64,000 nt of DNA from BOG-908 sp965199235 (lineage in GTDB: Bacteria > Pseudomonadota > Alphaproteobacteria > Acetobacterales > Acetobacteraceae): the NCBI GenBank assembly GCA_965199235.1, contig CBDAQU010000002.1, positions 1,550,001 through 1,614,000 of the forward strand, in the 5' to 3' direction. The stretch's first letter is position 1. Each line of letters begins with the position of its first letter. Positions 15,284-24,385 of this stretch are shown here, in pieces. A program made the translations under genes and the position numbers. Below the pieces are notes generated by a model. That model made no database searches and was not told the origin of the DNA. It saw nothing but the letters and a program-made list of their open reading frames with translations.

Positions 15284-18082
15284 TTGAGCGACCATACCGA
15301 AGGCCCAGACGACCGCGGCGACACCCAGCCGGTGACGCTGGAGGAGGAGATGCAGCGCTCCTACCTCGCCTACGCCATGTCCGTCATCGTCAGCCGCGCG
15401 CTGCCGGACGCGCGCGACGGGCTGAAGCCGGTGCATCGCCGCATCCTGTTCGGCATGCAGGAAAGCGGCTACACGCCCGACAAGCCATACCGTAAATCCG
15501 CCCGCATCGTGGGCGACGTGATGGGCAAATACCACCCGCACGGCGACGCCAGCATCTACGACGCGGCAGTGCGCATGGCGCAACCCTTCAGCATCCGCGT
15601 GCCGCTGATCGACGGCCAGGGCAATTTCGGCTCCGTCGATGGCGATAGCCCGGCGGCGATGCGCTACACCGAGATGCGGCTGGCCAAATCGGCCACCTAC
15701 CTGCTCGCCGACATCGATCGCGACACCGTCGACTTCATCCCCAATTACGACGAGAGCGAGCAGGAGCCGGTCGTGCTCCCGGCCGCCTACCCGAACCTGC
15801 TGATCAACGGCGCCGAGGGCATCGCCGTCGGCATGGCGACGCGCATCCCGCCGCACAACCCCGGCGAGATCATCGACGCCGCACTGGCACTGATCGCCGA
15901 CCCCGCAACGTCGCTCGACGATCTGATGACAATCGTGCCGGCGCCGGATTTCCCCACCGGCGGGCTCATCATCGGCCGCAGCGGCATCCGCAGCGCGTTC
16001 GAGACCGGGCGCGGGTCCCTCACGCTGCGCGCGCGCTGCGAGTTCGAGGAAATCCGGAAAGACCGCACGGCGATCATCATCACCGAGCTGCCCTACCAGG
16101 TGAACAAGGCGACGCTGCAGGAGCGTATCGCCGAGCTGGTGCGCGCCAAGCAGATCGAGGGAATCGGCGACATACGCGACGAGAGCGACCGCCAAGGCAT
16201 GCGCGTGGTGATCGAGCTGCGGCGGGACGCGACGCCGGAAGTGGTGCTGAACCAGCTGTTCCGTTTCACCAACATGCAGATCAGCTTCGCCTGCAACATG
16301 CTCGCACTCGACCGCGGCCGGCCGCGCACCATGGGCCTGCGCGACCTGCTGATGTGCTTTGTGGACTTCCGCGAGGAAGTGATCCTTCGCCGCAGCCGCT
16401 TCGACCTGACAAAGGCAAGGGAGCGCGCGCACCTGCTGGTCGGCCTGTCCATCGCGGTCGCCAACATCGACGAGGTCATCCGCCTGATCCGCGCGAGCCC
16501 GGATGCCGCAGCCGCGCGCACGGCGCTGATGGCCGTCGACTGGCCGGCGGGCGACGTCGCGGCGCTGCTGGCGCTGATCGACGACAGCGGCAACCTGATC
16601 GTGGACGACCGGGTGCGGCTGACCGACACCCAGGCACGCGGCATATTGGAGCTGCGCCTGCAGCGCCTGACCGGGCTGGAGCAGGAGAAGATACAGGGCG
16701 AGCTGGGCGAGGTTGCCGTACGCATCACCGAACTTCTCGACATCATCGCCAGCCGGCCGCGCCGCATGGAAGTGATGCGCGACGAGCTGCTGCGGGTGCG
16801 CGCCGAGATCGCGACGCCGCGCCTGTCCGCCATCGTGGACTACGCCGCCGACCAGGACGACGAAAGCCTGATCGAGCCTGGGCAGATGGTCGTCACCATC
16901 ACGCGCGACGGTTTCATCAAGCGCACGCCGCTCGAGACGTACCGCGCGCAGAACCGCGGCGGACGGGGGCGCATCGCGTCCGGCACGCGTGGCGACGACA
17001 TCGTGGCGCGCAGCTTCAACGCGCACACGCACCAATGGGTGTTGTTCTTCTCCAGCGGCGGCAAGGCATTCCGCGAAAAGGTGTGGCGCCTGCCCGAGGC
17101 GAGCCCGACCGCCAAGGGACGCGCCCTGGTCAACCTGCTGCCCGAACTGGGTGCCGACAAGATCACCACCGTGCTGCCGCTGCCGCAGGACGAGAGCCTG
17201 TGGGACAGCCTGCACCTGGTGTTCGCCACATCCAGCGGCACGGTGCGGCGCAACCGCCTGTCGGATTTCGGGCGCATCCGCACCAACGGCCTGATCGCGA
17301 TGAAGCTTGACGAGGGCGACCACCTGGTCGGCGTGGCCACCTGCCGCGACGGCGACGACGTGTTCCTCGCCACCCGCCTCGGCCGCTGCATACGGTTCCA
17401 GATCACCGACGACACGCTGCGCGTGTTCGCCGGGCGCGACAGTTCGGGCGTGCGCGGCATCAGGCTGTCGGCCCAGGACGAGGTGAACAGCCTGGCCGTG
17501 CTGCGCCACGTGGATGCGACCAACGGGGAACGCGCGGCCTTCCTGCGCACGATAGCGGCCCGCCGCCGCAACGCGGGCTACGAGGAGGAGGCGGCCGAGG
17601 TGGCGGCCGAACCCGCGCCGGCCGAGGGGCAGGAGGACGAGGAGCCATCGGCCGAGCTGGTGCTGCCGGTCGACCGCGTCGCCGAGCTGGAGGCGGCGGA
17701 GGAGATATTGCTGACGGTGACCAATGGCGGGTTCGGCAAACGCTCGTCGGCCTACGACTACCGGGTGACCGGGCGCGGCGGGCAGGGGATCACCAACATG
17801 ATGCTCGCCCCGCGCAACGGCACCGCCGTCGTCGCCACGCTGCCGGTGCGGCGCGGCGACGACATCATGCTGGTGACCGATGCCGGCCGGCTGATCCGGG
17901 TACCGGCGGACCAGGTGCGCATCACCGCGCGGCAGACGATGGGCGTCACGCTGTTCCGCCTCAGCGAGGGCGAGCGGGTGACGAGCATCTTCCCGGTGCT
18001 CGAGATGGTTGCCGGCTCGGGCGACGAGTCGGCCGGCGAGGACCCGGACGGGGCGCCAGAGACCGAGCCCGGCGATGCCTGA
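15284..18082 (+). CDS. gyrA: DNA gyrase subunit A
   Basis: 932 residues with a TTG start. The breakage-reunion domain has its active-site Tyr128 in AMRYTEM. The C-terminal beta-pinwheel carries a GyrA box, QNRGGRG, which marks gyrase rather than topoisomerase IV. An acidic insert (EEEAAEVAAEPAPAEGQEDE) interrupts the pinwheel, as seen in other alphaproteobacteria. The quinolone-pocket loop reads HPHGDASIYD: Ala89 stands where E. coli has Ser83, while Asp93 (E. coli Asp87) is kept. It introduces negative supercoils together with GyrB, which is not in the window. The gene overlaps coaD by 8 bp. Confidence 0.95.
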   Translation: MSDHTEGPDDRGDTQPVTLEEEMQRSYLAYAMSVIVSRALPDARDGLKPVHRRILFGMQESGYTPDKPYRKSARIVGDVMGKYHPHGDASIYDAAVRMAQPFSIRVPLIDGQGNFGSVDGDSPAAMRYTEMRLAKSATYLLADIDRDTVDFIPNYDESEQEPVVLPAAYPNLLINGAEGIAVGMATRIPPHNPGEIIDAALALIADPATSLDDLMTIVPAPDFPTGGLIIGRSGIRSAFETGRGSLTLRARCEFEEIRKDRTAIIITELPYQVNKATLQERIAELVRAKQIEGIGDIRDESDRQGMRVVIELRRDATPEVVLNQLFRFTNMQISFACNMLALDRGRPRTMGLRDLLMCFVDFREEVILRRSRFDLTKARERAHLLVGLSIAVANIDEVIRLIRASPDAAAARTALMAVDWPAGDVAALLALIDDSGNLIVDDRVRLTDTQARGILELRLQRLTGLEQEKIQGELGEVAVRITELLDIIASRPRRMEVMRDELLRVRAEIATPRLSAIVDYAADQDDESLIEPGQMVVTITRDGFIKRTPLETYRAQNRGGRGRIASGTRGDDIVARSFNAHTHQWVLFFSSGGKAFREKVWRLPEASPTAKGRALVNLLPELGADKITTVLPLPQDESLWDSLHLVFATSSGTVRRNRLSDFGRIRTNGLIAMKLDEGDHLVGVATCRDGDDVFLATRLGRCIRFQITDDTLRVFAGRDSSGVRGIRLSAQDEVNSLAVLRHVDATNGERAAFLRTIAARRRNAGYEEEAAEVAAEPAPAEGQEDEEPSAELVLPVDRVAELEAAEEILLTVTNGGFGKRSSAYDYRVTGRGGQGITNMMLAPRNGTAVVATLPVRRGDDIMLVTDAGRLIRVPADQVRITARQTMGVTLFRLSEGERVTSIFPVLEMVAGSGDESAGEDPDGAPETEPGDA

Positions 18083-18596
18083 ACGCTGCGGCGTATACCC
18101 GGGAACGTTCGATCCCGTCACCAACGGCCACCTGGACATCATCGCGCGGGCCGCGCGCCTGGTCGACCGGCTGGTGGTGGGGGTGGCCGAAAACATCGGC
18201 AAGGCGCCGATGTTCGGCCTGGACGAGCGTGTCGAGCTGGTGCGCGAGGAATGCCACGCGGTCGCGGCCCGCACCGGCACGCGGATCGACGTGGTGAGCT
18301 TCTCCACGCTGCTGATCGGGTTTGCGCGTTCGGTCGGCGCCACCATGCTGATACGCGGCCTTCGCGCCGTCTCCGATTTCGACTACGAATTCCAGATGGC
18401 CGGCATGAACTACCGTCTCGATCAGGAGATCGAGACGGTGTTCCTGATGGCGAGCGAGCACCACCAGTTCATTTCGTCGCGCTTCGTCAAGGAAATCGCA
18501 CGTCTCGGCGGCGATGTTTCGAGCTTCGTGCCGAAGCTGACGCTGGAACGCACCATCCTGCGCGTGCGTACCGATAAGGGAGTAAAGGATGTTTAG
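18075..18596 (+). CDS. coaD: Phosphopantetheine adenylyltransferase
   Basis: 173 residues, typical CoaD length. It starts MPERCGVYPGTFDPVTNGHL, with the nucleotidyltransferase TxGH motif (TNGH, 16-19), then RGLRAVSDFDYEFQMAGMN and the ISSRFVKE motif near 133-140. It transfers AMP to 4'-phosphopantetheine in coenzyme A synthesis. The ATG lies inside the end of gyrA (8 bp overlap), and its stop overlaps the ppiA start, so gyrA-coaD-ppiA-ppiB appear to form one transcription unit. Confidence 0.95.
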   Translation: MPERCGVYPGTFDPVTNGHLDIIARAARLVDRLVVGVAENIGKAPMFGLDERVELVREECHAVAARTGTRIDVVSFSTLLIGFARSVGATMLIRGLRAVSDFDYEFQMAGMNYRLDQEIETVFLMASEHHQFISSRFVKEIARLGGDVSSFVPKLTLERTILRVRTDKGVKDV

Positions 18597-19164
18597 ACGT
18601 AACCTGTTGGCAGGCTGCGCAGCTGCGCTGAGCGTGACTTCTGTCCACGCGCAGGACTCAGCACCCATGAAAGCGCCGGTGCTGGACCCGCAAAACACCA
18701 TCTACCTGGATCTTCCGTCCGGCCGCGTCGTCATCCGACTGCGCCCAGACCTCGCACCCAAGCACGTCGAACGGATCAAGCAGCTCTGCCGCGACGGCTT
18801 CTACGACGGCACCCCGTTCCACCGCGTGATCGACGGTTTCATGGCCCAAGGCGGCGACCCCACCGGCACCGGAGAGGGCGGCAGCAAGTATCCGAACCTT
18901 CCCGCCGAGTTCAGCACCAGCGCGCATTTCCTGCGCGGCACAGTCGGCGCCGCCCGCAGCCAGAACCCGGACAGCGCCAACAGCCAGTTCTTCATCATGT
19001 TCGCGCCAGGGTCCAGCCTGGACGGCAACTACACGATTTGGGGCAACGTGGTGTCGGGCATGGAGAACGTCGACAAGATCAAGCGCGGCAACCCCGACGA
19101 CAACGGCAAGGTTGATGCGCCCGACAGGATCATTCACATGCGTGTCGCGGCGGACGTGAAATAG
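18589..19164 (+). CDS. ppiA: Periplasmic peptidyl-prolyl cis-trans isomerase (cyclophilin)
   Basis: 191 residues with a signal peptide (cleavage near VHA-QDS) and a cyclophilin domain: FHRVIDGFMAQGGDPTGTG, SQNPDSANSQFFIMF and the region around WGNVVSGMENVDKI. It catalyses Xaa-Pro isomerisation during protein folding in the periplasm. It starts inside the coaD stop (8 bp overlap) and is followed 33 bp later by a cytoplasmic paralogue, ppiB. Confidence 0.9.
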   Translation: MFRRNLLAGCAAALSVTSVHAQDSAPMKAPVLDPQNTIYLDLPSGRVVIRLRPDLAPKHVERIKQLCRDGFYDGTPFHRVIDGFMAQGGDPTGTGEGGSKYPNLPAEFSTSAHFLRGTVGAARSQNPDSANSQFFIMFAPGSSLDGNYTIWGNVVSGMENVDKIKRGNPDDNGKVDAPDRIIHMRVAADVK

Positions 19165-19197
19165 TGCCAGAGCGGCGAGACAGAAACCGGAGTTAGC

Positions 19198-19689
19198 ATG
19201 TCAGACGATCCCGAAAACACGTTGTTCCTCGACCTCAAATCCGGCCGCGTCACCATACAGCTTCGGCCCGATCTGGCGCCCAAGCACGTGGAGCGCGTTA
19301 AGATGCTGGCTCGCGAGGGATTTTACGACGGCACGCCGTTCCACCGCGTGATCGAAGGGTTCATGGCGCAGGGCGGCGACCCCACCGGCACCGGCACCAG
19401 CGGCAGCAAATACGGCAACCTTCCCGCCGAGTTCAGCCGCACGGCGAAGTTCGTCCGCGGCACGGTGGGTGCGGCGCGCACCGGCGACCCGAACAGCGCC
19501 AACAGCCAGTTCTACATCATGTTCGCGCCCGCGCCGCATCTGGACGGGCAATACACCGTCTGGGGGCAGGTGACGGACGGCATGGAGCACATCGACCAGA
19601 TCAAGCGCGGCAGCGGCAGTGGCGGCTCGGTCAGCAACCCCGACAAGATCGTCAAGGCAAGCCTGGCCGCGGACGCCGACTCGGTCTGA
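19198..19689 (+). CDS. ppiB: Cytoplasmic peptidyl-prolyl cis-trans isomerase (cyclophilin)
   Basis: 163 residues, a complete cyclophilin domain with no signal peptide: FHRVIEGFMAQGGDPTGTG, DPNSANSQFYIMF and VWGQVTDGMEHIDQIKRG. It is strongly similar to the upstream periplasmic paralogue across the domain, so the pair looks like a tandem duplication in which one copy gained or lost the export signal. The role is prolyl isomerisation in the cytoplasm. Confidence 0.92.
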   Translation: MSDDPENTLFLDLKSGRVTIQLRPDLAPKHVERVKMLAREGFYDGTPFHRVIEGFMAQGGDPTGTGTSGSKYGNLPAEFSRTAKFVRGTVGAARTGDPNSANSQFYIMFAPAPHLDGQYTVWGQVTDGMEHIDQIKRGSGSGGSVSNPDKIVKASLAADADSV

Positions 19690-19753
19690 CGGCCCCGGCC
19701 GACCCTGGGCAGGGTTGACCTGCGGCGGTCCATGCCCTTCTAAGCCGCTGTGA

Positions 19754-19829
19754 GAGCCTGTAGCTCAGCCGGTAGAGCACGAGACTTTTAATCTTGGGGT
19801 CGTGGGTTCGATTCCCACCGGGCTCACCA
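19754..19829 (+). tRNA. tRNA-Lys (anticodon UUU)
   Basis: 76 nt cloverleaf. The acceptor GAGCCTG pairs with CGGGCTC (one G-U), followed by discriminator A and an encoded CCA. The D arm is GCTC...GAGC; the anticodon stem is CGAGA/TCTTG with loop CTTTTAA, giving UUU at positions 34-36. The T arm contains GGTTCGATTCC. It lies 64 bp after ppiB. Confidence 0.95.
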
Positions 19830-19943
19830 CAGTGCCGGGAACATCGGCATCGTATCGGCCTGCCAAGAAGATAAGGGTTTGGGTGCTGCTTCGTCCTTGC
19901 AAACGACAGGCGCAGTGCACCACCGGTCGTTGCGGATGACGGC

Positions 19944-21947
19944 ATGATTCCAAGCTGGATCGAGACGCTTGCCGCCGCGCTGTCTGCCGCTGCGTTCTTC
20001 ACCACGCTCGGGCTTCCGCTCGCCCGCTTGGTGGCGCCCGCCGGGGTGGCGCCCATCGGCATGGCGGCCACGCTCGGCTGGGCAGTGTTCAGCGCGGCCT
20101 CGCTGCCAATCCTCGGCGTGGTCGGCTTCGGCCGGCTGCCTGTGGGCCTGCTTGCCGCAGCAAGCTTGGTGGCCGCCCTGGTGCTACTGACGCGGACCAG
20201 GCGGGGCGAGCGGCTGCCATACTGGGCGCTGCCGCTCGCCGGCGCGGCCGCGTTGATGCCGATGATGGCGGTGATGCCGAAGCTGTCCGCCGGCGGCTTG
20301 ACCCTGTCGCCGCCGATGTTCGACCATGTGAAGATCGCCGTCGTGGACGGCATCGTCCGCAGCGGGTTGCCGGTGCAGAACCCGTTTCTGGGCGGCGCGG
20401 GATCGCCGCCTCTGGCCTACTACTATCTGTGGCATTTCAGCGCGGCGGAGCTGGCGGCAGTCCTCGGCATCGGCGGCTGGGCGGCCGAGGCGGCGATGAC
20501 CGGCGTCACCGCGTTTTCGTCGCTGGCGTTGGCGATGGCCATTGCCAAGGCGATCGGCGGGCGATCGCTGGCCTGCGCTGCGGTGGTGCTGTTCAGCGCT
20601 GCCGGAACGCTGCGGCCGTGGCTCGACTGGCTGCTGGGCCAAGGGCTGTCCGGCGCGTTGATGGTGCGCCATGCCGATCTGGGTGGCTGGCTGACCCAGT
20701 CCGCCTGGGTGCCCCAGCACCTCACTTCGGCCTGCTGCGTCGTCGTGGCCGTACTGGTGATGCGGCACCTGGCGCAGGGTGGCAGGACGCTCGCCGTACC
20801 GCTGCTCGGCATCCTGGCGGCTGCCGGCTTCGAGAGTTCCACCTGGATCGGCGGCGTCACCTTCGCCGTGGCAGCCCCGATCGTGGGCCTGGTGCTGGCC
20901 GCGCCACTGCCGTCGCGGCAGAGAGCGTGGTTCGCGGCCAAGGCGCTGGCGGCTGCCCTGGTCGCCGCGGCCATCGCCCTGCCGTTCGCGCTGGGCCAGC
21001 TTGGTGCGGTGGCCGGCCGCGCCATTGGCGCGCCGGTCGCGATCAGGCCGTACGAAGTGCTGGGCAGCCTGGCCGGCGACGGGTGGCGCCAGGTGCTGGA
21101 CATTCCGGCGTTCTGGCTCGTGCTGCTGCCGGTATCGCTGCCCGGCCTCGCCGTGCCCGGCCTGATCGGCTTGGCGCATGCGGTTTGCAGGCCCGCGGGC
21201 GACGCGGCCGGGCGGCGCGCGCTGGCCGCGATGGTCGCTGCCTGCCTGGCTGTAGCGATGCTTTTGCGCAGCACCATCGACAACAACGATCTCGGCTGGC
21301 GCGCTGTGCTGCCGCCGGTGCTTCTGCTGACCTGCTTTGCTGCGGCCCTGGTCGCGCGGCTTGCCGCCTCCGGCAGCTGGGGCAGGCTTGCTTGCTTACT
21401 GCTCTGCGTGGCGGTCGGCCTGCCGGACGGCATCTCCACGATGCGCGCCTACGCTTCAGGACGGCCGTTTCCGGGCGCTGCGACCCTGGCGCAGTCGCCG
21501 CGCGCGTGGGACGCGCTGCGCCGCGTCGCCGGACCGTCCGAGCGCGTCGCCAACAACCCGCTTTTCCTGGCCGACGCGACGCCCTGGCCGGACAACATCT
21601 CCTGGGCCCTGCTATCCGACCGCCCGTCCTGCTTTGCGGGCTGGGAAGCCGTCATCGCCTACGGCGCGCTGCCCCGCAAGCGTATCGAGGCGATCGACGC
21701 GACAATGCGGCGCGTGTTCGGCGGCGCGGCCCAACCGGGCGACGTTGCCGAGCTGGCTCGGGTCCTGGAGTGCCGCGTCGTTCTGCTGCTGCCCAGCGAC
21801 GGCGCCTGGTCGGCCGATCCCTTCGCCGCGAGCGGCGACTACGTGTTGGCGGAATCCGAGGCTGGACGGTGGCGGATCTATCGTCGCCTGGATCAGAACT
21901 TTACGCGCACCCCGCCGAAGAACCCGATCGGGGCTGCCAGGGAGTAA
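19944..21947 (+). CDS. Large integral membrane protein, possibly GT-C glycosyltransferase-like
   Basis: 667 residues with a dozen or more hydrophobic helices and one long loop near 125-165 (MFDHVKIAVVDGIVRSGLPVQNPFLGG). A shorter soluble tail follows residue 510. The architecture (multi-TM with an early extracytoplasmic loop containing Asp and Tyr-rich PLAYYYLWHFS) recalls GT-C fold glycosyltransferases or O-antigen type proteins, but no specific family is recognised. It stands alone downstream of tRNA-Lys. Its last 55 bp overlap the end of the convergent TonB receptor gene. Confidence 0.6.
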   Translation: MIPSWIETLAAALSAAAFFTTLGLPLARLVAPAGVAPIGMAATLGWAVFSAASLPILGVVGFGRLPVGLLAAASLVAALVLLTRTRRGERLPYWALPLAGAAALMPMMAVMPKLSAGGLTLSPPMFDHVKIAVVDGIVRSGLPVQNPFLGGAGSPPLAYYYLWHFSAAELAAVLGIGGWAAEAAMTGVTAFSSLALAMAIAKAIGGRSLACAAVVLFSAAGTLRPWLDWLLGQGLSGALMVRHADLGGWLTQSAWVPQHLTSACCVVVAVLVMRHLAQGGRTLAVPLLGILAAAGFESSTWIGGVTFAVAAPIVGLVLAAPLPSRQRAWFAAKALAAALVAAAIALPFALGQLGAVAGRAIGAPVAIRPYEVLGSLAGDGWRQVLDIPAFWLVLLPVSLPGLAVPGLIGLAHAVCRPAGDAAGRRALAAMVAACLAVAMLLRSTIDNNDLGWRAVLPPVLLLTCFAAALVARLAASGSWGRLACLLLCVAVGLPDGISTMRAYASGRPFPGAATLAQSPRAWDALRRVAGPSERVANNPLFLADATPWPDNISWALLSDRPSCFAGWEAVIAYGALPRKRIEAIDATMRRVFGGAAQPGDVAELARVLECRVVLLLPSDGAWSADPFAASGDYVLAESEAGRWRIYRRLDQNFTRTPPKNPIGAARE

Positions 21948-24229
21948 CTGCGCGGGTTGGTGGCGTTGGGCGCCTGTGCGAGGAAGACCGACGTGGTCGG
22001 AGAGAACGTGCCGAACGTGTAGTAGCGGCGGTCCAGCACGTTCTGCGCGTTGGCAAACACCTGAAAACGGGGCGTGACGTCGTAGGTGGAGTGCACGTTC
22101 ATCGTGAGGTACTCCGGCAAACGCGGCGTCAGGTTCGCTTCGTCGCCGAACAGGTACTGCCCGCTCTGATACTGGCCGTCGATGCCCGCGTGCCAGGCCT
22201 GGGTGATCACCCCGTCCAAACCGAACTTGATGACGCTGCGCGGCACCCCAGGCAGCGTGTCGCCGGGCCGCACGGTGATGTTGCCGTTCTGGTCGGCCTC
22301 CGGGTTGCTGCCGCCGGATTCGACGTAGCCGGTCTGGAAGGTTGCATCCGTGTAGGTGTAGGCGGCGTAGGCGGACACGCGGTCGAACTTGAGGTCGAGA
22401 CGCCCGGACCCGCCCTGCCGTCGGGTCTGCCCGACATTGGCGAAGAACGCGCGGTTGAGCGTGACGCTGTTGACGAAGATGATGTCGTCGTCCGAATCGG
22501 TGCGGAACAGGCTGATGTCGTAGGACAGACGCGCGCGGCCGAGCACGTCGAAGCGTCCTCGCAGCCCCGCCTCCACCGTGTGCGCCACCACCTGCTTGAG
22601 GTCGGGGTCGCCCACGAAGAAATTGGCCAGGCTGCAGGAGTTTTCAGGGCCGGCGCAGGAGAGTTCGGCGGGCGTCGGCGCGCGGTTGGCCTCTGCATAG
22701 CCGGCATAGACGGTGAGCCACGGGGCCGCCGCGTAGGTCGCGCCCGCCGCAGGGTTGAACCGCGCATAGGCGTGGTTGCCGGTGAGTTCGCCGCCGCCCT
22801 GGTCGTGAAGGTTGATTTCGGCGAAGTTGAAGCGCCCTGAAACAGTTGCCGCCAAGGCGTCAGTCAGGTTCAGCGTGTCGGAGGCGAAGCCGCCGGCATA
22901 GGCATCGCTGATGGCCGTGCGAACCGGCACGTTGCTGCCAGGCTCGTCGAGCACCACGCCAGGGCCGACATAAACCCTGGTCACCGGGGTGACGCCGCCG
23001 GTGAAGGAGGTGGCGGAAAACTCCGTCCGCGCGCCGTCGAAGGAGACGCCGCCGACGAGATGGTTCTTCAGGCCGAAAACCTCGCCGGTGTCGGTGACCT
23101 GTGCCGCGGCGCCATAGGCGTTGGTGTTCGTGGTGTTGGTGTCCAGCTCGTTGTAGGAGGCGTCGTTGCCGAGAAAGGCCGGTATTGTCGCCCCGCCGCG
23201 CGTCGTGCTCGGCACGCCTGGTCCCTGGCACAGCAGGTTGCTGCCGTCGTCGCACGGCGTGTCGTTGGGCGAATTGCCGTTCACCACCCGCTGCTGGAAG
23301 TAGTCGTAATAGGCCTGCGCCTGCACGGACAGGTTTTCGCCGACATCGATGTTGCTACGGAAACCGCCCTGGACGTAACGATTGTCGATCGCGTTCGGCG
23401 CGGTGAACTGCGCCGCCGAATCGACCGCAAGCAGCTCGACCGGCGCGGTTCCAGGGCCGTTTATCACGGAGTTCGCGGCGGTCAGGTTCAGGTGGATCTC
23501 CACTCCGGCGTGCCTGATCCCCCAATCGCCGAAAAAGTTCTGGATGTCGGTCGATTGCAGGTCGCGCCAGCCATCCTGGTGGATGACGCTGCCGGCGACG
23601 TAGAGCGCCTGGTTCCCCCTCTGGATGCCGTACTGGATGTCACCCTGAACGGTGCTGAACGAGCCGCCGGAAATGTCGGCCTGGCCGCCGGCGTAAGTGA
23701 AGCCGTCCTTCAGTGCGATGTTAAACGAGCCGCCGAGGGCGTTCAGGCCGAAAAGCGGGTTTGATCCTTCGATGTTGACCTTCGCGATGGCGATGTCGGG
23801 TATCAGGTCCCAGTTCACCGTGTCGCCAAACGGCTGGTTGAAGCGGATGCCGTTCACATAGACGGCGATGCCCTGCGACGTGCCCTGTAACGGGGATACC
23901 TCGAACCCGTTGTAGAACAGCGACGGCTGGTACGAATTGCCGGATGCGCTGTCGAGGCTGATGCCCGCCACCTGCGTGTTCAACGCCTGCAGAACGTCCG
24001 GCGCCCCCTCCCGGGTGAGGCTCGCGCTGTCGAGAACCTGGGTGCTGACGGGGATGCTGCTGCGGTCGACGCCGCTGCCAAGCAGCGGGCTGCTGCCGAT
24101 GACGGTGATCTCCTCGGCAGGACCTGCACCGGCGCTGGGACCCGCAGGGGGTGCGGGCGGCGCGACCTGCGCTGCGGCAGGCACGGCCAACGCGGACGTC
24201 AGCACCACCAGCACGTAGCGAACCCCCAT
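21893..24229 (-). CDS. TonB-dependent outer membrane receptor
   Basis: 778 residues. A signal peptide (ending PAAAQ) and a Pro/Ala linker precede a TonB-box-like EEITVIGSS, the plug domain (GISLDSASGNSYQPSLFYNG, VYVNGIRFNQPFGD, FGLNALGGSFNI) and a long beta-barrel ending in the C-terminal Phe typical of outer membrane barrels (FGGVRVKF). The ATG at 24229, after a GGAGG site, is chosen because it begins the signal peptide. The ligand is unknown. It is divergent from phoD across an intergenic region with a PHO-box-like repeat, so uptake of a phosphorus compound is a reasonable guess. Confidence 0.88.
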   Translation of the reverse strand: MGVRYVLVVLTSALAVPAAAQVAPPAPPAGPSAGAGPAEEITVIGSSPLLGSGVDRSSIPVSTQVLDSASLTREGAPDVLQALNTQVAGISLDSASGNSYQPSLFYNGFEVSPLQGTSQGIAVYVNGIRFNQPFGDTVNWDLIPDIAIAKVNIEGSNPLFGLNALGGSFNIALKDGFTYAGGQADISGGSFSTVQGDIQYGIQRGNQALYVAGSVIHQDGWRDLQSTDIQNFFGDWGIRHAGVEIHLNLTAANSVINGPGTAPVELLAVDSAAQFTAPNAIDNRYVQGGFRSNIDVGENLSVQAQAYYDYFQQRVVNGNSPNDTPCDDGSNLLCQGPGVPSTTRGGATIPAFLGNDASYNELDTNTTNTNAYGAAAQVTDTGEVFGLKNHLVGGVSFDGARTEFSATSFTGGVTPVTRVYVGPGVVLDEPGSNVPVRTAISDAYAGGFASDTLNLTDALAATVSGRFNFAEINLHDQGGGELTGNHAYARFNPAAGATYAAAPWLTVYAGYAEANRAPTPAELSCAGPENSCSLANFFVGDPDLKQVVAHTVEAGLRGRFDVLGRARLSYDISLFRTDSDDDIIFVNSVTLNRAFFANVGQTRRQGGSGRLDLKFDRVSAYAAYTYTDATFQTGYVESGGSNPEADQNGNITVRPGDTLPGVPRSVIKFGLDGVITQAWHAGIDGQYQSGQYLFGDEANLTPRLPEYLTMNVHSTYDVTPRFQVFANAQNVLDRRYYTFGTFSPTTSVFLAQAPNATNPRSYSLAAPIGFFGGVRVKF

Positions 24230-24347
24230 TATGCCTCCCCTTCTACTTTGTTCGTGTATGCACGCGCAGCCAGCGTGCCGACGAGGCTGCATCGCCCGTT
24301 CTGTTCTGGTAACGTCATGACCTCTTAACATTGCGACACCGCGCGAC

Positions 24348-24365
24348 CTGTCAGTTTCCCGTCAG
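24348..24365 (+). promoter_or_regulatory. PHO-box-like direct repeat upstream of phoD
   Basis: CTGTCAG, a 4-bp spacer, then CCGTCAG: two 7-bp direct repeats with an 11-bp period, the geometry of a PhoB binding site (consensus halves CTGTCAT). It ends 20 bp before the phoD ATG, so PhoB would sit close to the promoter. It lies in the divergent region shared with the TonB receptor gene. Confidence 0.55.
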
Positions 24366-24385
24366 CTTGAGGGACAGGGTTTAGC

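Noticed and set aside
13931..18346. A 1471-codon open frame antisense to the hydrolase, gyrA and coaD
   Set aside because: It is an effect of high GC content: the frame mirrors third-position bias of the real genes, its translation is Arg/Gly/Ala/His-rich without domain signs, and gyrA and coaD on the other strand are unmistakable.
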